The translations under genes and the position numbers were made by a program. From assembly GCF_900114415.1 (NCBI RefSeq), contig NZ_FOSZ01000007.1, forward strand, positions 114,085-178,084: 64,000 nucleotides of DNA, read 5' to 3'. Below are positions 27,170 to 36,555 of this stretch, piece after piece (within the stretch, counting starts at the first letter, position 1; the number at the start of each line of letters is the position of its first letter). The notes under the pieces are model-generated. The model saw only the letters and a program-made list of their open reading frames with translations. It ran no database searches and was not told where the DNA came from. The DNA comes from Shimia haliotis (lineage in GTDB: Bacteria > Pseudomonadota > Alphaproteobacteria > Rhodobacterales > Rhodobacteraceae).

Positions 27170-29446
27170 TTAGCCATAGGTCGACACCGTCGTGCCCGCC
27201 AATGCCGAGATGTTCATCAACCCGCGCACGGTGATCGACGGTGTCACGATATGCGCTCGGTTGCCCATGCCCATCAGGATCGGTCCAACCTCAAGCCCGT
27301 CGCTGACCGACTTAAGAATGTTGCGCGTTGCGCCGGCTGCATCCGTGTTAGAATAGACCAGAACATTGGCCTTACCCGTCAGGCGGCCGCCCGGGAACAA
27401 ACGTTCCCGCAACTCTGGATCAAGCGCCGCATCAGTGTGCATTTCCCCTTCATATTCAAAGTCCAGCTCCTGCTGATCCAGCACATCCAGCGCCCCGCGC
27501 ATCACGCGACCCGAGTGGCTGTCGAGGTTGCCGAACTGGCTTCCGGAGCAAAGCGCGATCTTCGGATCCACCCCGAACCGGCGCACATGTCGCGCAGCCG
27601 CAATCACTGTTTCCGCCACCTGCTCAGAGGTCGGTTCAATGTGAATATGCGTGTCTGCAAGGAACAGCGGACCCTTGTCCAAAATGATCAAAGAAAGCGA
27701 CCCTACCGGATGCAACTCTTTGTTTTGCAACACTTCTGTCACATACCTAAGGTGCCAGCGGTATTCACCGAAAGTGCCGCAAATCATGCTGTCCGCATCC
27801 CCACGCTCCACCGCGATCGCAGCAATAGCCGTCGCGTTGGTGCGCAAAATCGCCCGAGCACTGTCAGGGCTCACGCCCTTGCGCCGCAGCTTTTCGTGGT
27901 AGGTCGTCCAATAATCGCGATACCGCTCATCCTGCTCGGGATTGATCAACTCAAAATCAACGCCCGGCTTAATCTTCAGCCCCGCCTTTTCCAAACGGTG
28001 CTGCACCACTTCGGGACGACCAATCAGGATCGGCGTGTCCACTGTGTCCTCAAGCATCGCCTGCGCGGTCCGCAACACCCGCTCGTCCTCACCTTCAGCA
28101 AAGATAATCCGTCGGCGTGACATGCTTGCCGCCTCATAAACAGGCCGCATGATCATGGAGGATTTGAACACCTGAGCGCTCAGTTTCTCCTCATAAGCAT
28201 TCAAATCGATCTCTTTCGTCGCTACTCCGGACTCAATCGCGGCCTTCGCGACGGCCACCGCCACCGTAGGCAACAAACGTGGATCAAATGGCTTAGGGAT
28301 CAGATAGTTAGGGCCAAAGGTCAGGGTTTCACCACGATACGCAGCGCCCACTTCAGCGCTGGTGGTCTCCCGCGCCAATCCGGCGATGGCCTCCACGCAG
28401 GCCAGCTTCATCGCGTCGTTGATCTCGGTCGCGCCCACATCCAGCGCGCCACGGAAAATGAACGGGAAGCACAGAACGTTGTTCACCTGGTTCGGGTAAT
28501 CCGAGCGACCAGTGGCAATCAAAGCACCGGGCGCGGCCTCGCGCGCCTCTTCGGGCATGATTTCAGGTGTGGGGTTCGCCAGCGCAAAGATGATCGGATC
28601 GTCCGCCATCTGCTCGACCATCTCTTTGGTCAACAGACCGGGCCCTGATACGCCAAGGAACAGGTCTGCCCCTTCCATCGCTTCCATCGTGGTGCGCTTG
28701 TCTGTTGGTTGTGCGAACTCCGCCTTCTCAGGGCTCAGGTCGTTGCGCTGCGTGTGAACAACACCTTTGGAATCCAGCATCAGGATGTTTTCATGCTGCA
28801 CGCCCATGGTCATCAGCATCTTCAGGCAAGCGATCCCCGCCGCCCCAGCACCAAGCGCGACAACCTTGATGTCTTCGACCTTTTTCTCGGCCACAATCAA
28901 GGCGTTATAGGCAGCTGCCGCCGCCACAATCGCGGTGCCGTGCTGATCGTCGTGGAACACCGGAATGTTCATCCGCTCCTTACAGAGCCGCTCCACAAGG
29001 AAACAATCCGGCGCCTTGATGTCCTCAAGGTTCACCGCGCCGAACGTCGGCTCCAGACGACACACCAGATCCGCGAGTTTTTCGGGATCGGGTTCATTCA
29101 CTTCGATGTCAAAACAGTCGATGCCGGCGAATTTCTTGAACAGAACCGCCTTGCCTTCCATCACCGGTTTACTGGCCTGCGCGCCAATATTGCCCAGCCC
29201 CAGAACCGCCGTGCCGTTGGAAATCACCGCAACAAGGTTGCCCTTGGAGGTGTACCGGCTGGCATCCGCAGGGTTTTTCTCGATTTCAACGCAGGCTTCT
29301 GCCACGCCAGGGCTATAGGCCCGGCTCAGGTCCCGCCCTGTTGCCATCGGCTTGGTTGCACGGATCTCAAGCTTCCCGGGCTTGGGAAACTCGTGGTAAT
29401 CCAGCGCCGCCTGACGGGCGCGATCCTGATCTTTGGTATTGCTCAT
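27170..29446 (-). CDS. maeB: NADP-dependent malic enzyme with phosphotransacetylase-like domain
   Basis: A 758-residue MaeB-type malic enzyme, converting malate to pyruvate plus NADPH and CO2. The N-terminal malic domain has [15 protein letters not shown] and [13 protein letters not shown]; the NAD(P)-binding part has [16 protein letters not shown] and [11 protein letters not shown]. The C-terminal part from about residue 440 ([18 protein letters not shown]) is the phosphotransacetylase-like regulatory domain that makes the enzyme sensitive to acetyl-CoA. Length is typical. The start [12 protein letters not shown] is chosen over earlier codons on family grounds. It follows gap by 28 bp. Confidence 0.96.
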   Translation of the reverse strand: MSNTKDQDRARQAALDYHEFPKPGKLEIRATKPMATGRDLSRAYSPGVAEACVEIEKNPADASRYTSKGNLVAVISNGTAVLGLGNIGAQASKPVMEGKAVLFKKFAGIDCFDIEVNEPDPEKLADLVCRLEPTFGAVNLEDIKAPDCFLVERLCKERMNIPVFHDDQHGTAIVAAAAAYNALIVAEKKVEDIKVVALGAGAAGIACLKMLMTMGVQHENILMLDSKGVVHTQRNDLSPEKAEFAQPTDKRTTMEAMEGADLFLGVSGPGLLTKEMVEQMADDPIIFALANPTPEIMPEEAREAAPGALIATGRSDYPNQVNNVLCFPFIFRGALDVGATEINDAMKLACVEAIAGLARETTSAEVGAAYRGETLTFGPNYLIPKPFDPRLLPTVAVAVAKAAIESGVATKEIDLNAYEEKLSAQVFKSSMIMRPVYEAASMSRRRIIFAEGEDERVLRTAQAMLEDTVDTPILIGRPEVVQHRLEKAGLKIKPGVDFELINPEQDERYRDYWTTYHEKLRRKGVSPDSARAILRTNATAIAAIAVERGDADSMICGTFGEYRWHLRYVTEVLQNKELHPVGSLSLIILDKGPLFLADTHIHIEPTSEQVAETVIAAARHVRRFGVDPKIALCSGSQFGNLDSHSGRVMRGALDVLDQQELDFEYEGEMHTDAALDPELRERLFPGGRLTGKANVLVYSNTDAAGATRNILKSVSDGLEVGPILMGMGNRAHIVTPSITVRGLMNISALAGTTVSTYG

Positions 29447-29474
29447 CTTCTTCTCCGAATTCCCTCGCCCGGCG

Positions 29475-30473
29475 TCACCGCCGTCCCATTCTCTCGGCCA
29501 TATCCAACATCCTGTTGGAAAAGCCCCATTCGTTGTCATACCACCCGAAAACCCGCAGCAAACCGCCAACGGACACCGAGGTCTCCGGCCCGCTCAAAAC
29601 CAGCGATTCCGGTCTGGCCCGCAGGTCGGTGCTCACCAATGGCTTTTCAGTCCAGCCAATCAGATGCTCCGCCTCCGACTGCGCTTTCAAAACTGCGTTA
29701 ACCGCTTCTACGGTAACGGATTTCTCTGTTTGTATGGTCAAGTCAATTGCCGACACAGAAGCCGTCGGCACACGGATCGCCCGCGCCTCCACCCGCCCTT
29801 TCAGATGTGGCAAGACCTTATCAATCAGACGCTGAGCCGACGTAGTTGTCGGCACCATCGACAACGCAGCGGCGCGGCTACGCGCCAGATCGTCTCGCGG
29901 CTTGTCAACTGTTGGCTGGCTTCCGGTATAGCAATGCACCGTGGTCATATGCCCGCTGATCAGTCCGAACTCTCCGTCCAGCACCCGCAACAAGGGCGCC
30001 AGAGCGTTTGTCGTGCAGGATGCGTTTGAGACAATTTTCTGATCGCGCAGATCACGCTCATTCGCCCCCATCACTACGGTGATGTCGGCCTCGTCTGACG
30101 GGCCGGAAATCAAAACGGCCCCTGCTCCCGCGGCCAACCCGCGTTCTGCCACAGCCCGCGCGCCAGCCATACCAGTGCATTCCAGCACAACATCTACGTC
30201 GCTCAGATCCATCGCGCTCAGATCGCGTTCGGCATGAAGCGGAATTGGCAGTCCATCCACGACCAGCACCCCGTCTTGGGTCGCGACCTCGCCACGATAA
30301 GCTCCGAAAACGCTGTCATATTCAAAAAGATAGGCGCAGGTCTCAAGCGACTCGATGTCGTTGATCCCGACAATCTCAAACTGAGGATGCGCGCCCTGCG
30401 CCAGAATGCGCAACACCGTCCGGCCAATCCGGCCAAACCCGTTGACGAAAATCCTGATCTTTGGCGCGCTCAT
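29475..30473 (-). CDS. gap: glyceraldehyde-3-phosphate dehydrogenase-like protein
   Basis: A 331-residue NAD(P)-dependent GAPDH-type enzyme. The Rossmann motif is NGFGRIGRTVLR; the catalytic Cys is in NASCTTNALAPLL and the activating His in MTTVHCYTGSQ. The C-terminus ends WYDNEWGFSNRMLDMAE, usual for type I GAPDH. It oxidises glyceraldehyde-3-phosphate; the in-frame ATG for MSAPKIRIF is chosen. The pairing with maeB suggests a role in carbon flux, possibly a gluconeogenic or second GAPDH, because a classical gap-pgk context is absent. Exact isoform not determinable. Confidence 0.9.
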   Translation of the reverse strand: MSAPKIRIFVNGFGRIGRTVLRILAQGAHPQFEIVGINDIESLETCAYLFEYDSVFGAYRGEVATQDGVLVVDGLPIPLHAERDLSAMDLSDVDVVLECTGMAGARAVAERGLAAGAGAVLISGPSDEADITVVMGANERDLRDQKIVSNASCTTNALAPLLRVLDGEFGLISGHMTTVHCYTGSQPTVDKPRDDLARSRAAALSMVPTTTSAQRLIDKVLPHLKGRVEARAIRVPTASVSAIDLTIQTEKSVTVEAVNAVLKAQSEAEHLIGWTEKPLVSTDLRARPESLVLSGPETSVSVGGLLRVFGWYDNEWGFSNRMLDMAERMGRR

Positions 30474-30898
30474 CGCTGAAGTTCCTTCCTGAAAGGCCAA
30501 TTGATAGCCTTTGCGGGCAAAAGACCACCCTTAAAGGGCGGCGAAATCGCCGCAGATTGACCCGTTAGCGCAATCATTCCGCAACGTTGGCACATCAATA
30601 AACCTTGCGCCGCGTCGAAACCGACCCAAGGCAAGCCACCGTGCCATTTCGCACGCCGACATACCAATCGTTCAGGTTGCAAGTCGGGTCACAGGGGCCT
30701 GACACCAGCCGCAACAGCTGGTTGATTTCCCCCGCCACCATTCGGATGTCTCAACGTCCTGAACCCGACCATTGAGACATCCACAAAGGTTAAAGCGCAG
30801 CACTTCAGGTCATTGTAACCCCTGCCTTGGCCTCAAGCGCGAAGGATCACGTTGACAGCAGATCCGGCACGATGCCCGCAGCTTGCGCTGTGTCGGCC
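30474..30898. other. 425-bp gap upstream of gap with an 11-bp inverted repeat
   Basis: No convincing gene is seen on either strand. At 30744-30754 and 30772-30782 lie GGATGTCTCAA and TTGAGACATCC, perfect inverted arms with a 17-bp spacer. The region should contain the promoter of gap; a small RNA is possible but unproven. Confidence 0.6.
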
Positions 30899-31720
30899 TT
30901 AACGCAGCTTCATGTGGCGGTTCACGTCCTTATAAAGCAGATAGCGGAACTTCGCCGGACCACCCGCATAGCAGGCCTGCGGGCAGAAGGCGCGCAACCA
31001 CATATAGTCACCTGCCTCGACTTCGACCCAATCCTGATTGAGGCGATAGACCGCTTTGCCCTCAAGCACATAAAGGCCATGTTCCATGACGTGCGTTTCC
31101 AAAAACGGGATCACGCCGCCTGGCTCGAATGTCACGATATTGACGTGCATGTCGTGACGCATGTCGTTTGGGTCCACAAACCGTGTCGTCGCCCAGCGAC
31201 CATCGGTATCCGGCATGGCAGTCGGTGCGACATCATGGTCTGACGTAACAAACGCCTCAGGCGCATCAATGCCGTCAACCGCCTCATAGGTCTTGCGGAT
31301 CCAATGGAACGTGGCAGGCGCATCGCTCTCGTTGCTCACCCGCCAGTCCTGGCCGGCTGGCAAATAGGCATAGCCGCCCGCACTCAACTCATGACGCTCG
31401 TCACCGATATGCAGCACCGCCGCACCTTCTACGACAAACAAGACCCCCTGCGCTTGGGAATCAAGCTCGGGCTTATCACTGCCACCACCAGAGGCGACTT
31501 CGACGATGTAATGCGAAAATGTTTCGGAAAACCCGCTCATCGGCCGCGCAATGACCCAAACACGGGTGTCGGTCCAAAATGGCAGGTTGGACGTGACAAT
31601 GTCCGTCATCGTGCCTTTGGGAATCACCGCAAAACTCTCGGTGAACATGGCCCGATCGGTCAAAAGTTGTGTTTGCGGGGGCAAGCCACCTTCGGGCGCA
31701 TAGTAGGTCGAACGGGACAT
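30899..31720 (-). CDS. allE: (S)-ureidoglycine aminohydrolase
   Basis: A 273-residue bicupin enzyme. The N-terminal MSRSTYYAPEGGLPPQ and the C-terminal metal-binding cupin with ETHVMEHGLYVLEG and LRAFCPQACYAGG, ending YLLYKDVNRHM, are those of ureidoglycine aminohydrolase. It releases ammonia from (S)-ureidoglycine to form ureidoglycolate in allantoin breakdown. No other allantoin gene is in the window, so here it stands alone. Start confirmed by the conserved N-terminus. Confidence 0.9.
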   Translation of the reverse strand: MSRSTYYAPEGGLPPQTQLLTDRAMFTESFAVIPKGTMTDIVTSNLPFWTDTRVWVIARPMSGFSETFSHYIVEVASGGGSDKPELDSQAQGVLFVVEGAAVLHIGDERHELSAGGYAYLPAGQDWRVSNESDAPATFHWIRKTYEAVDGIDAPEAFVTSDHDVAPTAMPDTDGRWATTRFVDPNDMRHDMHVNIVTFEPGGVIPFLETHVMEHGLYVLEGKAVYRLNQDWVEVEAGDYMWLRAFCPQACYAGGPAKFRYLLYKDVNRHMKLR

Positions 31721-31827
31721 CGGGGCACTCCTTGAAAAACGTGCCTTATCATCGACGCAAACCCATCAGATGCCAGCCCAAATCCCCCTGAAGGATTGTT
31801 GCGCATTTCTTGAAAATCAAGTCACGG

Positions 31828-32511
31828 TTATTTGGGCATTCCTTCAGATCCCCCATCAAGCGGCACGATAAGCTCCGGCCCTGACGCCCGATTGGAATTC
31901 ACTGCACGATCCACTTGATGAAACGACAACAGGTTTTCCTTGGCAGGCTCCATCAAGGTCGCCGCGCCATGACCCTTTTCGCCAAGCCACAACCCCCAAT
32001 CTGCCTCATCAATCACCACGGGCATTCGGTGATGAACCTTGGAGATTGTCTCATTTGCGCCCGTTGTGACAATCGCACAGGTCGCCTGTCGCTCATCCTC
32101 CGGCCCCCACTCCTGCCAAACGCCCGCCAATGCCAGCGTTTGCTCACCATGAATATACCACGGCCAGCGTGTGCCCTCCGCATCCTTGGTCCATTCGAAA
32201 AACCCAGTCACAGGGATCAAACACCGCCGCTCACGACATGCACTGCGAAACGCCGGCTTCTCCGCGATGGTTTCTGCCCGCGCATTGATCAACAAAGGCC
32301 CGTCTGAAGGCGATTTGTACCACTTGGGCAAAAACCCCCACCGCATTGACACCAACCGCCGATCTGCCTCGGCCGCCCCCAACACCACATGGATCTGCGT
32401 TGTCGGACAAACGTTATAGTTTGGCACCACAGGCAGATTGTTGGCAGGCGCCGCAGCAAATAGCTGCGCCATAGCGTCAGGGGGAAGGGTAATTGCAAAA
32501 CGTCCGCACAT
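31828..32511 (-). CDS. SOS response-associated peptidase (HMCES/YedK family)
   Basis: A 227-residue member of the SRAP family. The catalytic Cys2 is directly after the initiator Met (MCGRFAIT), with NYNVCPTTQIHV, then NARAETIAEKPAFR and CLIPVTGFFEW with the conserved Glu and His motif MPVVIDEADWGLWL. Such proteins form a stable DNA-protein crosslink with abasic sites in single-stranded DNA. The need for Met removal at Cys2 fixes the start. No SOS box was seen in front. Confidence 0.95.
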   Translation of the reverse strand: MCGRFAITLPPDAMAQLFAAAPANNLPVVPNYNVCPTTQIHVVLGAAEADRRLVSMRWGFLPKWYKSPSDGPLLINARAETIAEKPAFRSACRERRCLIPVTGFFEWTKDAEGTRWPWYIHGEQTLALAGVWQEWGPEDERQATCAIVTTGANETISKVHHRMPVVIDEADWGLWLGEKGHGAATLMEPAKENLLSFHQVDRAVNSNRASGPELIVPLDGGSEGMPK

Positions 32512-32595
32512 GGACTCAGTCTACGATGCCGAGAAGGGTTTGCAATGACCTGGTCGGTGGCCTAACTCTGCGGCAAGCCGTCTGCGAGGGAAACA

Positions 32596-34332
32596 GTGCC
32601 AGCGAATCTTTCAGCCATTGTTCAAAAGATAAATGCTAAGCAATTTGGCTCAGCAGTAAAACTGGCGCTTCGAGAGCAAAAGAAAGCTCCGAAGGATCCG
32701 GAAATTGCCCGCCTCGCCGGTATTGCTCTGGCGGGCTTTGGCAAACACGTCGAAGCCGCGCGTCAATTGACAAAAGCAATCAACTTAGGCGCCAAAGACA
32801 CCGCTACACGTCAGAATCTGGTCAAATCCCTTTTGGCCTCTCAATCCACTCAGAAGGCCTGCGAAATCGCACAGAAGTGGACCGCCACAAACTCTAGTGA
32901 TCCCGACCTCTGGTTTCTTCAGGCCACGTGCCATCTACAAGCGGACCAAATTACAGAGGCCGTCTTTGCCTCGGGAGAAGCTTTGAAGTTGCGCCCTCAA
33001 ATGGCCAAAGCCAGAATGTTGCGAGGATTTGCCCTGTCTGAACTCGGTTCAGCCGAAGCCGCATTGGAAGATTTTCTGGCCGTGCGTCAAAGCGATCCGA
33101 AAAATCCAGAGATAGCGCTGAATATCTCCGCGTTGCAGGAAAGACTTCATCGTCAAAACGACGCCACGGCTACGCTTGAAAAAGCGATCAAGGACCAACC
33201 AAACAATGCCGAGCTACGTTTTGCGCTGGGGATGTTGCATACAGAATCCGGTGATTTTCCCCATGCGAAAGAACAGTTCAACACTGCGCTCCGTCTCTAT
33301 CCTGGATATTTTGAGGCATTTCACCAACTGGTAGAGATCCGGGAAAAAGGTGACGAACCTCGTCTTATTGCTCATGCCACATCTCAACTCGAAGACGTCT
33401 CGATTACCGAAGACGCCCGGACAACGCTGGAAATAGGCAAAGCTGTATTGGCTCTTTCTCTTGGAGACAAGAAAACGGCGGGCCATTTCTTTCAGTGCTC
33501 CAATGCACGACGGGCAAAAACACATCCCTACAACCCCAAAGTGGCCGAGGCCAAATACGACAACACGATTGCGATGTACCCAGACGCCAAGCATCTCGGT
33601 ATCTACGGAGACATAGCAAGACCAAAACCGATATTTGTGGTCGGGTTGCCGAGATCTGGCACCACTTTGACCGAATTGGTCCTGACGGCCCATAGCGCCG
33701 TTTTTGGCCTTGGAGAATTTGACGCCGTCGAACAGGACGCCGAAGACATGCTCGCAGGTAATTTGCGCGACCCGTTTGAAGCGTCCGAGCGCTACCGCTC
33801 ATTGATGCCGGAAATGCCAGAAGCAATTGAGCTTGTGGTCGACAAGACGCCTCACAACTTCCAACACATCGGTGTTTTGAAACGGTGTTTCCCCGAAGCC
33901 CGTTTCATTCACCTGACCAGAGACCCGCGCGATATTGCCTACTCCATGTGGCAGCGCCACTTCCTGGGCACCTCAACCTTTTACACATCGCGACTGGATT
34001 GGATTGCGCACGCAGTTAATCTGCATCAGCGATACATGGCTCATTGGAAGCAGGTATACGCCCAAGACATCATGACCCTGCCCTACGAAGAATTGGTGCA
34101 GGACGTCGAAACCGCCAGCAAACGAATGGCCGCCTTTTGTGACCTACATTGGCAAGCGGCCATGGCCCACCCGGAACAAAACCGCGCGCGCGTCAGCACC
34201 GCATCTGTGGCGCAAGTGCGCCAAGGCGTCCATCAAAAAGCGACAGGCAAATGGCGCGAGCTACCCGAAGTGATCGACACGTTCGTCGCTCACCTCGATC
34301 CCGCGCTCTGGCCTGAGATAGACCTCAGCTAG
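32596..34332 (+). CDS. TPR-repeat sulfotransferase
   Basis: A 578-residue two-domain protein. Residues 1 to about 300 consist of TPR-like helix pairs (for example AGIALAGFGKHVEAARQLTKA and LRFALGMLHTESGDFPHAKE). The C-terminal part is a PAPS-dependent sulfotransferase: 5'-phosphosulfate loop FVVGLPRSGTTLTEL near residue 349 and 3'-phosphate loop RFIHLTRDPRDIAYSMW. This architecture is common in roseobacters; the acceptor is not known. GTG is taken as the start because GAGGG lies just upstream. The codon use looks less GC-rich than neighbours, hinting at horizontal gain. It has no neighbours of related function. Confidence 0.88.
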   Translation: MPANLSAIVQKINAKQFGSAVKLALREQKKAPKDPEIARLAGIALAGFGKHVEAARQLTKAINLGAKDTATRQNLVKSLLASQSTQKACEIAQKWTATNSSDPDLWFLQATCHLQADQITEAVFASGEALKLRPQMAKARMLRGFALSELGSAEAALEDFLAVRQSDPKNPEIALNISALQERLHRQNDATATLEKAIKDQPNNAELRFALGMLHTESGDFPHAKEQFNTALRLYPGYFEAFHQLVEIREKGDEPRLIAHATSQLEDVSITEDARTTLEIGKAVLALSLGDKKTAGHFFQCSNARRAKTHPYNPKVAEAKYDNTIAMYPDAKHLGIYGDIARPKPIFVVGLPRSGTTLTELVLTAHSAVFGLGEFDAVEQDAEDMLAGNLRDPFEASERYRSLMPEMPEAIELVVDKTPHNFQHIGVLKRCFPEARFIHLTRDPRDIAYSMWQRHFLGTSTFYTSRLDWIAHAVNLHQRYMAHWKQVYAQDIMTLPYEELVQDVETASKRMAAFCDLHWQAAMAHPEQNRARVSTASVAQVRQGVHQKATGKWRELPEVIDTFVAHLDPALWPEIDLS

Positions 34333-34396
34333 AGTTCTTGGCGCAGCCTGTACCTATTCGCCTCGGGCCGCCTCAGTCCAAATCTTTTCCGAGCTT

Positions 34397-34417
34397 TCCC
34401 CGCATTTTTAGAGGGAC
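34397..34417. repeat. short sequence shared with the IS end at 63673
   Basis: CCCCGCATTTTTAGAGGGACC at 34398-34418 differs at few bases from CCCCCCATTTTTAGAGGGGCG near the IS3-family transposase (63674-63693). It could be a solo insertion-sequence end left after excision. Confidence 0.35.
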
Positions 34418-34483
34418 CTGCTTAGGAGGCGATTTCCGGCCAGAAAGACCAGTCCGACAAAATTGCATCGCGCCAATTGAAAA

Positions 34484-34508
34484 CCCCCGCCAGTTTCCCG
34501 GCGGGGGG
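34484..34508 (-). terminator. terminator of secreted 5'-nucleotidase gene
   Basis: On the minus strand a stem of eight G/C pairs (CCCCCGCC with GGCGGGGG) is followed by TTTTC. It is 24-48 bp after the stop codon. Confidence 0.85.
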
Positions 34509-34531
34509 TCATTCACGTTACGCCATCCATC

Positions 34532-36091
34532 TTACTTCTTGGTGATGCGCCCATCGAGATAGGGTTTCATCGGGCCGTTGGCCGCCATGAACTCTGCGGT
34601 CACATCCGCAAGGTCGGGACCGAAGTCATAGGCGTTTTGCGCGTCGCGGAACATTTTGTAGCCGTCACCGCCGTTGCGCACATAGTTGTTGGACACAACA
34701 CCATAGACCTTGTCCATGTCGATCGCCGCGCCGCCGACCATCACGTCGCTGATCCGGCTGCCGGCGGGTTGGGCGACGTCAAAGGCATAGCTCATGCCAG
34801 CCACCTGCGGGAAACGGCCTGCGCCATCTTCGTATTGGCTCACCCCGTTTTCCAGCGCCGCGACAATGGTCGCTCCGGACACCTGAAACGTCGACAAGGT
34901 GTTCTGGAACGGCAACACCGTCAGAACTTCGCCCATTGTCACCTCGCCCGCATCAATCGACGCGCGAATGCCGCCGCCGTTTTGGATTGCAATTTCAATG
35001 CCTTGATCCTTCACACGATCCAGCATCGCGTCGGCAATGATGTTGCCCATCGTGCATTCCGCCGCACGGCAAGACCCACGCTCTCCGTCAATCGCTTCGG
35101 CGGTTTCGGCCACAACCTTGTTGCGAATCTCATCAAGCGGAGCCGCCGCTTCTGCGATGCGCGCCACGGTGGCTTCATCTTCTGCCACCGACGCGTCCAT
35201 GATGATCGGCTCGCCTTTGGCTTCCAGAATGTTGCCCGCATCATCAAACGTGACGTTCAACTCGCCCAAGAATTTGCCATAGGCATAGGCCGAGACAATC
35301 GCGGTCTCACCCACCATGGTCGGATAAGGCCCTTCGGCGCGATCAGAGGTGTTGGACAGGAAGGTGTTGGAGTGCCCACCCACGATCACATCCACGCCGG
35401 TTGTGTTTGCTGCCACGCGCTGATCCACACCATAACCCGAGTGCGACAGAACAATGATCTTGTTCACGCCCATCTCCGTCAGCTTGTCGACCTCGCCCTG
35501 TACCGCGCCCACCGGATCAGTGAAAACGATGTTCGGGCCGGGGCTCGCAAGTTCATCGGTGTCCTGCGGCGTCAAACCGATCAGACCCAGCTTCTCGCCA
35601 CCGCGCTCAATCACCGTCGATTTCGCCAGCGTATCCGCAAGTGTGGCCTCTCCGCTGACGTCCGCATTGGACATCAAAACCGGGAAGTCGACCGAATCCA
35701 TAAAGCCGCGCAAAACCTCGGGGCCGTCGTCAAACTCGTGGTTGCCCACGGTCATCGCGTCGTAGCCCATTTTGTTCATCATTTCGGCGGCCAGCTTACC
35801 TTTGTAATAGGTGTAAAACAGCGTGCCCTGAAACTGGTCGCCACCATCCACAAGAATGGCGTTGTTGGACCGCGAGCGGGCATCAGCCAAGGCGCTGACA
35901 AGACGCGCTGACCCGCCAAAACACTTGCCTTCCGCGTTGCTGTCCGCCGAACAACCGGAGTCATATTTCGAAATCGGCTCAAACCGCGCGTGAAAATCGT
36001 TTGTGTGCAGAATAGTCAGCGAGTAATCCGCCGCGGCCATGCCCGTGGTCAATGCCAACGCAGCCACGCCGGTCAAAAGTTTCGAAGTCAT
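34532..36091 (-). CDS. secreted 5'-nucleotidase/2',3'-cyclic phosphodiesterase
   Basis: A 519-residue UshA/CpdB-like enzyme. A signal peptide (MTSKLLTGVAALALTTGMAA) is followed by the metallophosphatase domain: ILHTNDFHARFEP, DGGDQFQGTL, VGNHEFDDG, VLSHSGYG and GGHSNTFL supply the two-metal site. The C-terminal 5'-nucleotidase domain has GNIIADAML and IQNGGGIRASIDAGEVT, the substrate-binding loop. It hydrolyses extracellular nucleotides in the periplasm, giving nucleosides and phosphate. No phosphate-regulation box was identified. A terminator follows. Confidence 0.95.
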   Translation of the reverse strand: MTSKLLTGVAALALTTGMAAADYSLTILHTNDFHARFEPISKYDSGCSADSNAEGKCFGGSARLVSALADARSRSNNAILVDGGDQFQGTLFYTYYKGKLAAEMMNKMGYDAMTVGNHEFDDGPEVLRGFMDSVDFPVLMSNADVSGEATLADTLAKSTVIERGGEKLGLIGLTPQDTDELASPGPNIVFTDPVGAVQGEVDKLTEMGVNKIIVLSHSGYGVDQRVAANTTGVDVIVGGHSNTFLSNTSDRAEGPYPTMVGETAIVSAYAYGKFLGELNVTFDDAGNILEAKGEPIIMDASVAEDEATVARIAEAAAPLDEIRNKVVAETAEAIDGERGSCRAAECTMGNIIADAMLDRVKDQGIEIAIQNGGGIRASIDAGEVTMGEVLTVLPFQNTLSTFQVSGATIVAALENGVSQYEDGAGRFPQVAGMSYAFDVAQPAGSRISDVMVGGAAIDMDKVYGVVSNNYVRNGGDGYKMFRDAQNAYDFGPDLADVTAEFMAANGPMKPYLDGRITKK

Positions 36092-36213
36092 TGGGAATCC
36101 CTCTCTGTTTTTATCTTTCAGTCAATATCGTGCCGCCTAACCCCCCAAGATGTCAAAGGCATAACACCGCCGATGCAACTTGACGTAGAGGATTGGCGGA
36201 GTATTTGAGCACT

Positions 36214-36555
36214 ATGCTGATCTTCAAAATCTTTCGTGCCGACGAATGGGCGGCCCTGCGCGCGGATGGCCAAACGGCCGGAGCGCCAGTCGATGTAGCT
36301 GACGGCTACGTTCACTTCTCAACTTCCGAACAGGTCACTGAAACCGCTGACAAGCACTTTGCCGGCGCAGAAGACCTTTTCCTGCTCTGCATCGAAGCCG
36401 CCCCGCTGGGCGACGAGCTGAAATGGGAAAAATCCCGCGGTGGTGCGGAGTTTCCGCACTTGTATCGTGAGCTGCGACTGTCGGATGTGGCTTGGGCCCA
36501 GCCCCTGCCTCTGGTAGACGGCAGCCACAAGTTTCCCGCTGGAGTGATCACATGA
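36214..36555 (+). CDS. DUF952 family protein
   Basis: A 113-residue protein starting [15 protein letters not shown], with [20 protein letters not shown] and [17 protein letters not shown]: the pattern of DUF952, a small fold related to ADP-ribose-binding or RES-like proteins. Function is unknown. Its stop overlaps the pyrD start by 4 bp (ATGA), so it is the first gene of a pyrD operon. The ATG seven codons into the longer open frame matches the family N-terminus. Confidence 0.9.
   Translation: MLIFKIFRADEWAALRADGQTAGAPVDVADGYVHFSTSEQVTETADKHFAGAEDLFLLCIEAAPLGDELKWEKSRGGAEFPHLYRELRLSDVAWAQPLPLVDGSHKFPAGVIT

Noticed and set aside
30470..30682. 70-codon minus-strand frame upstream of gap
   Set aside because: It overlaps the gap start, has no family resemblance or ribosome-binding site, and contains unusual Trp/Cys-rich runs typical of noncoding sequence.
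32512..32595. SOS box upstream of the HMCES/YedK gene
   Set aside because: No GTTC-N7-GTTC pattern, the usual alphaproteobacterial LexA site, is present in this interval.
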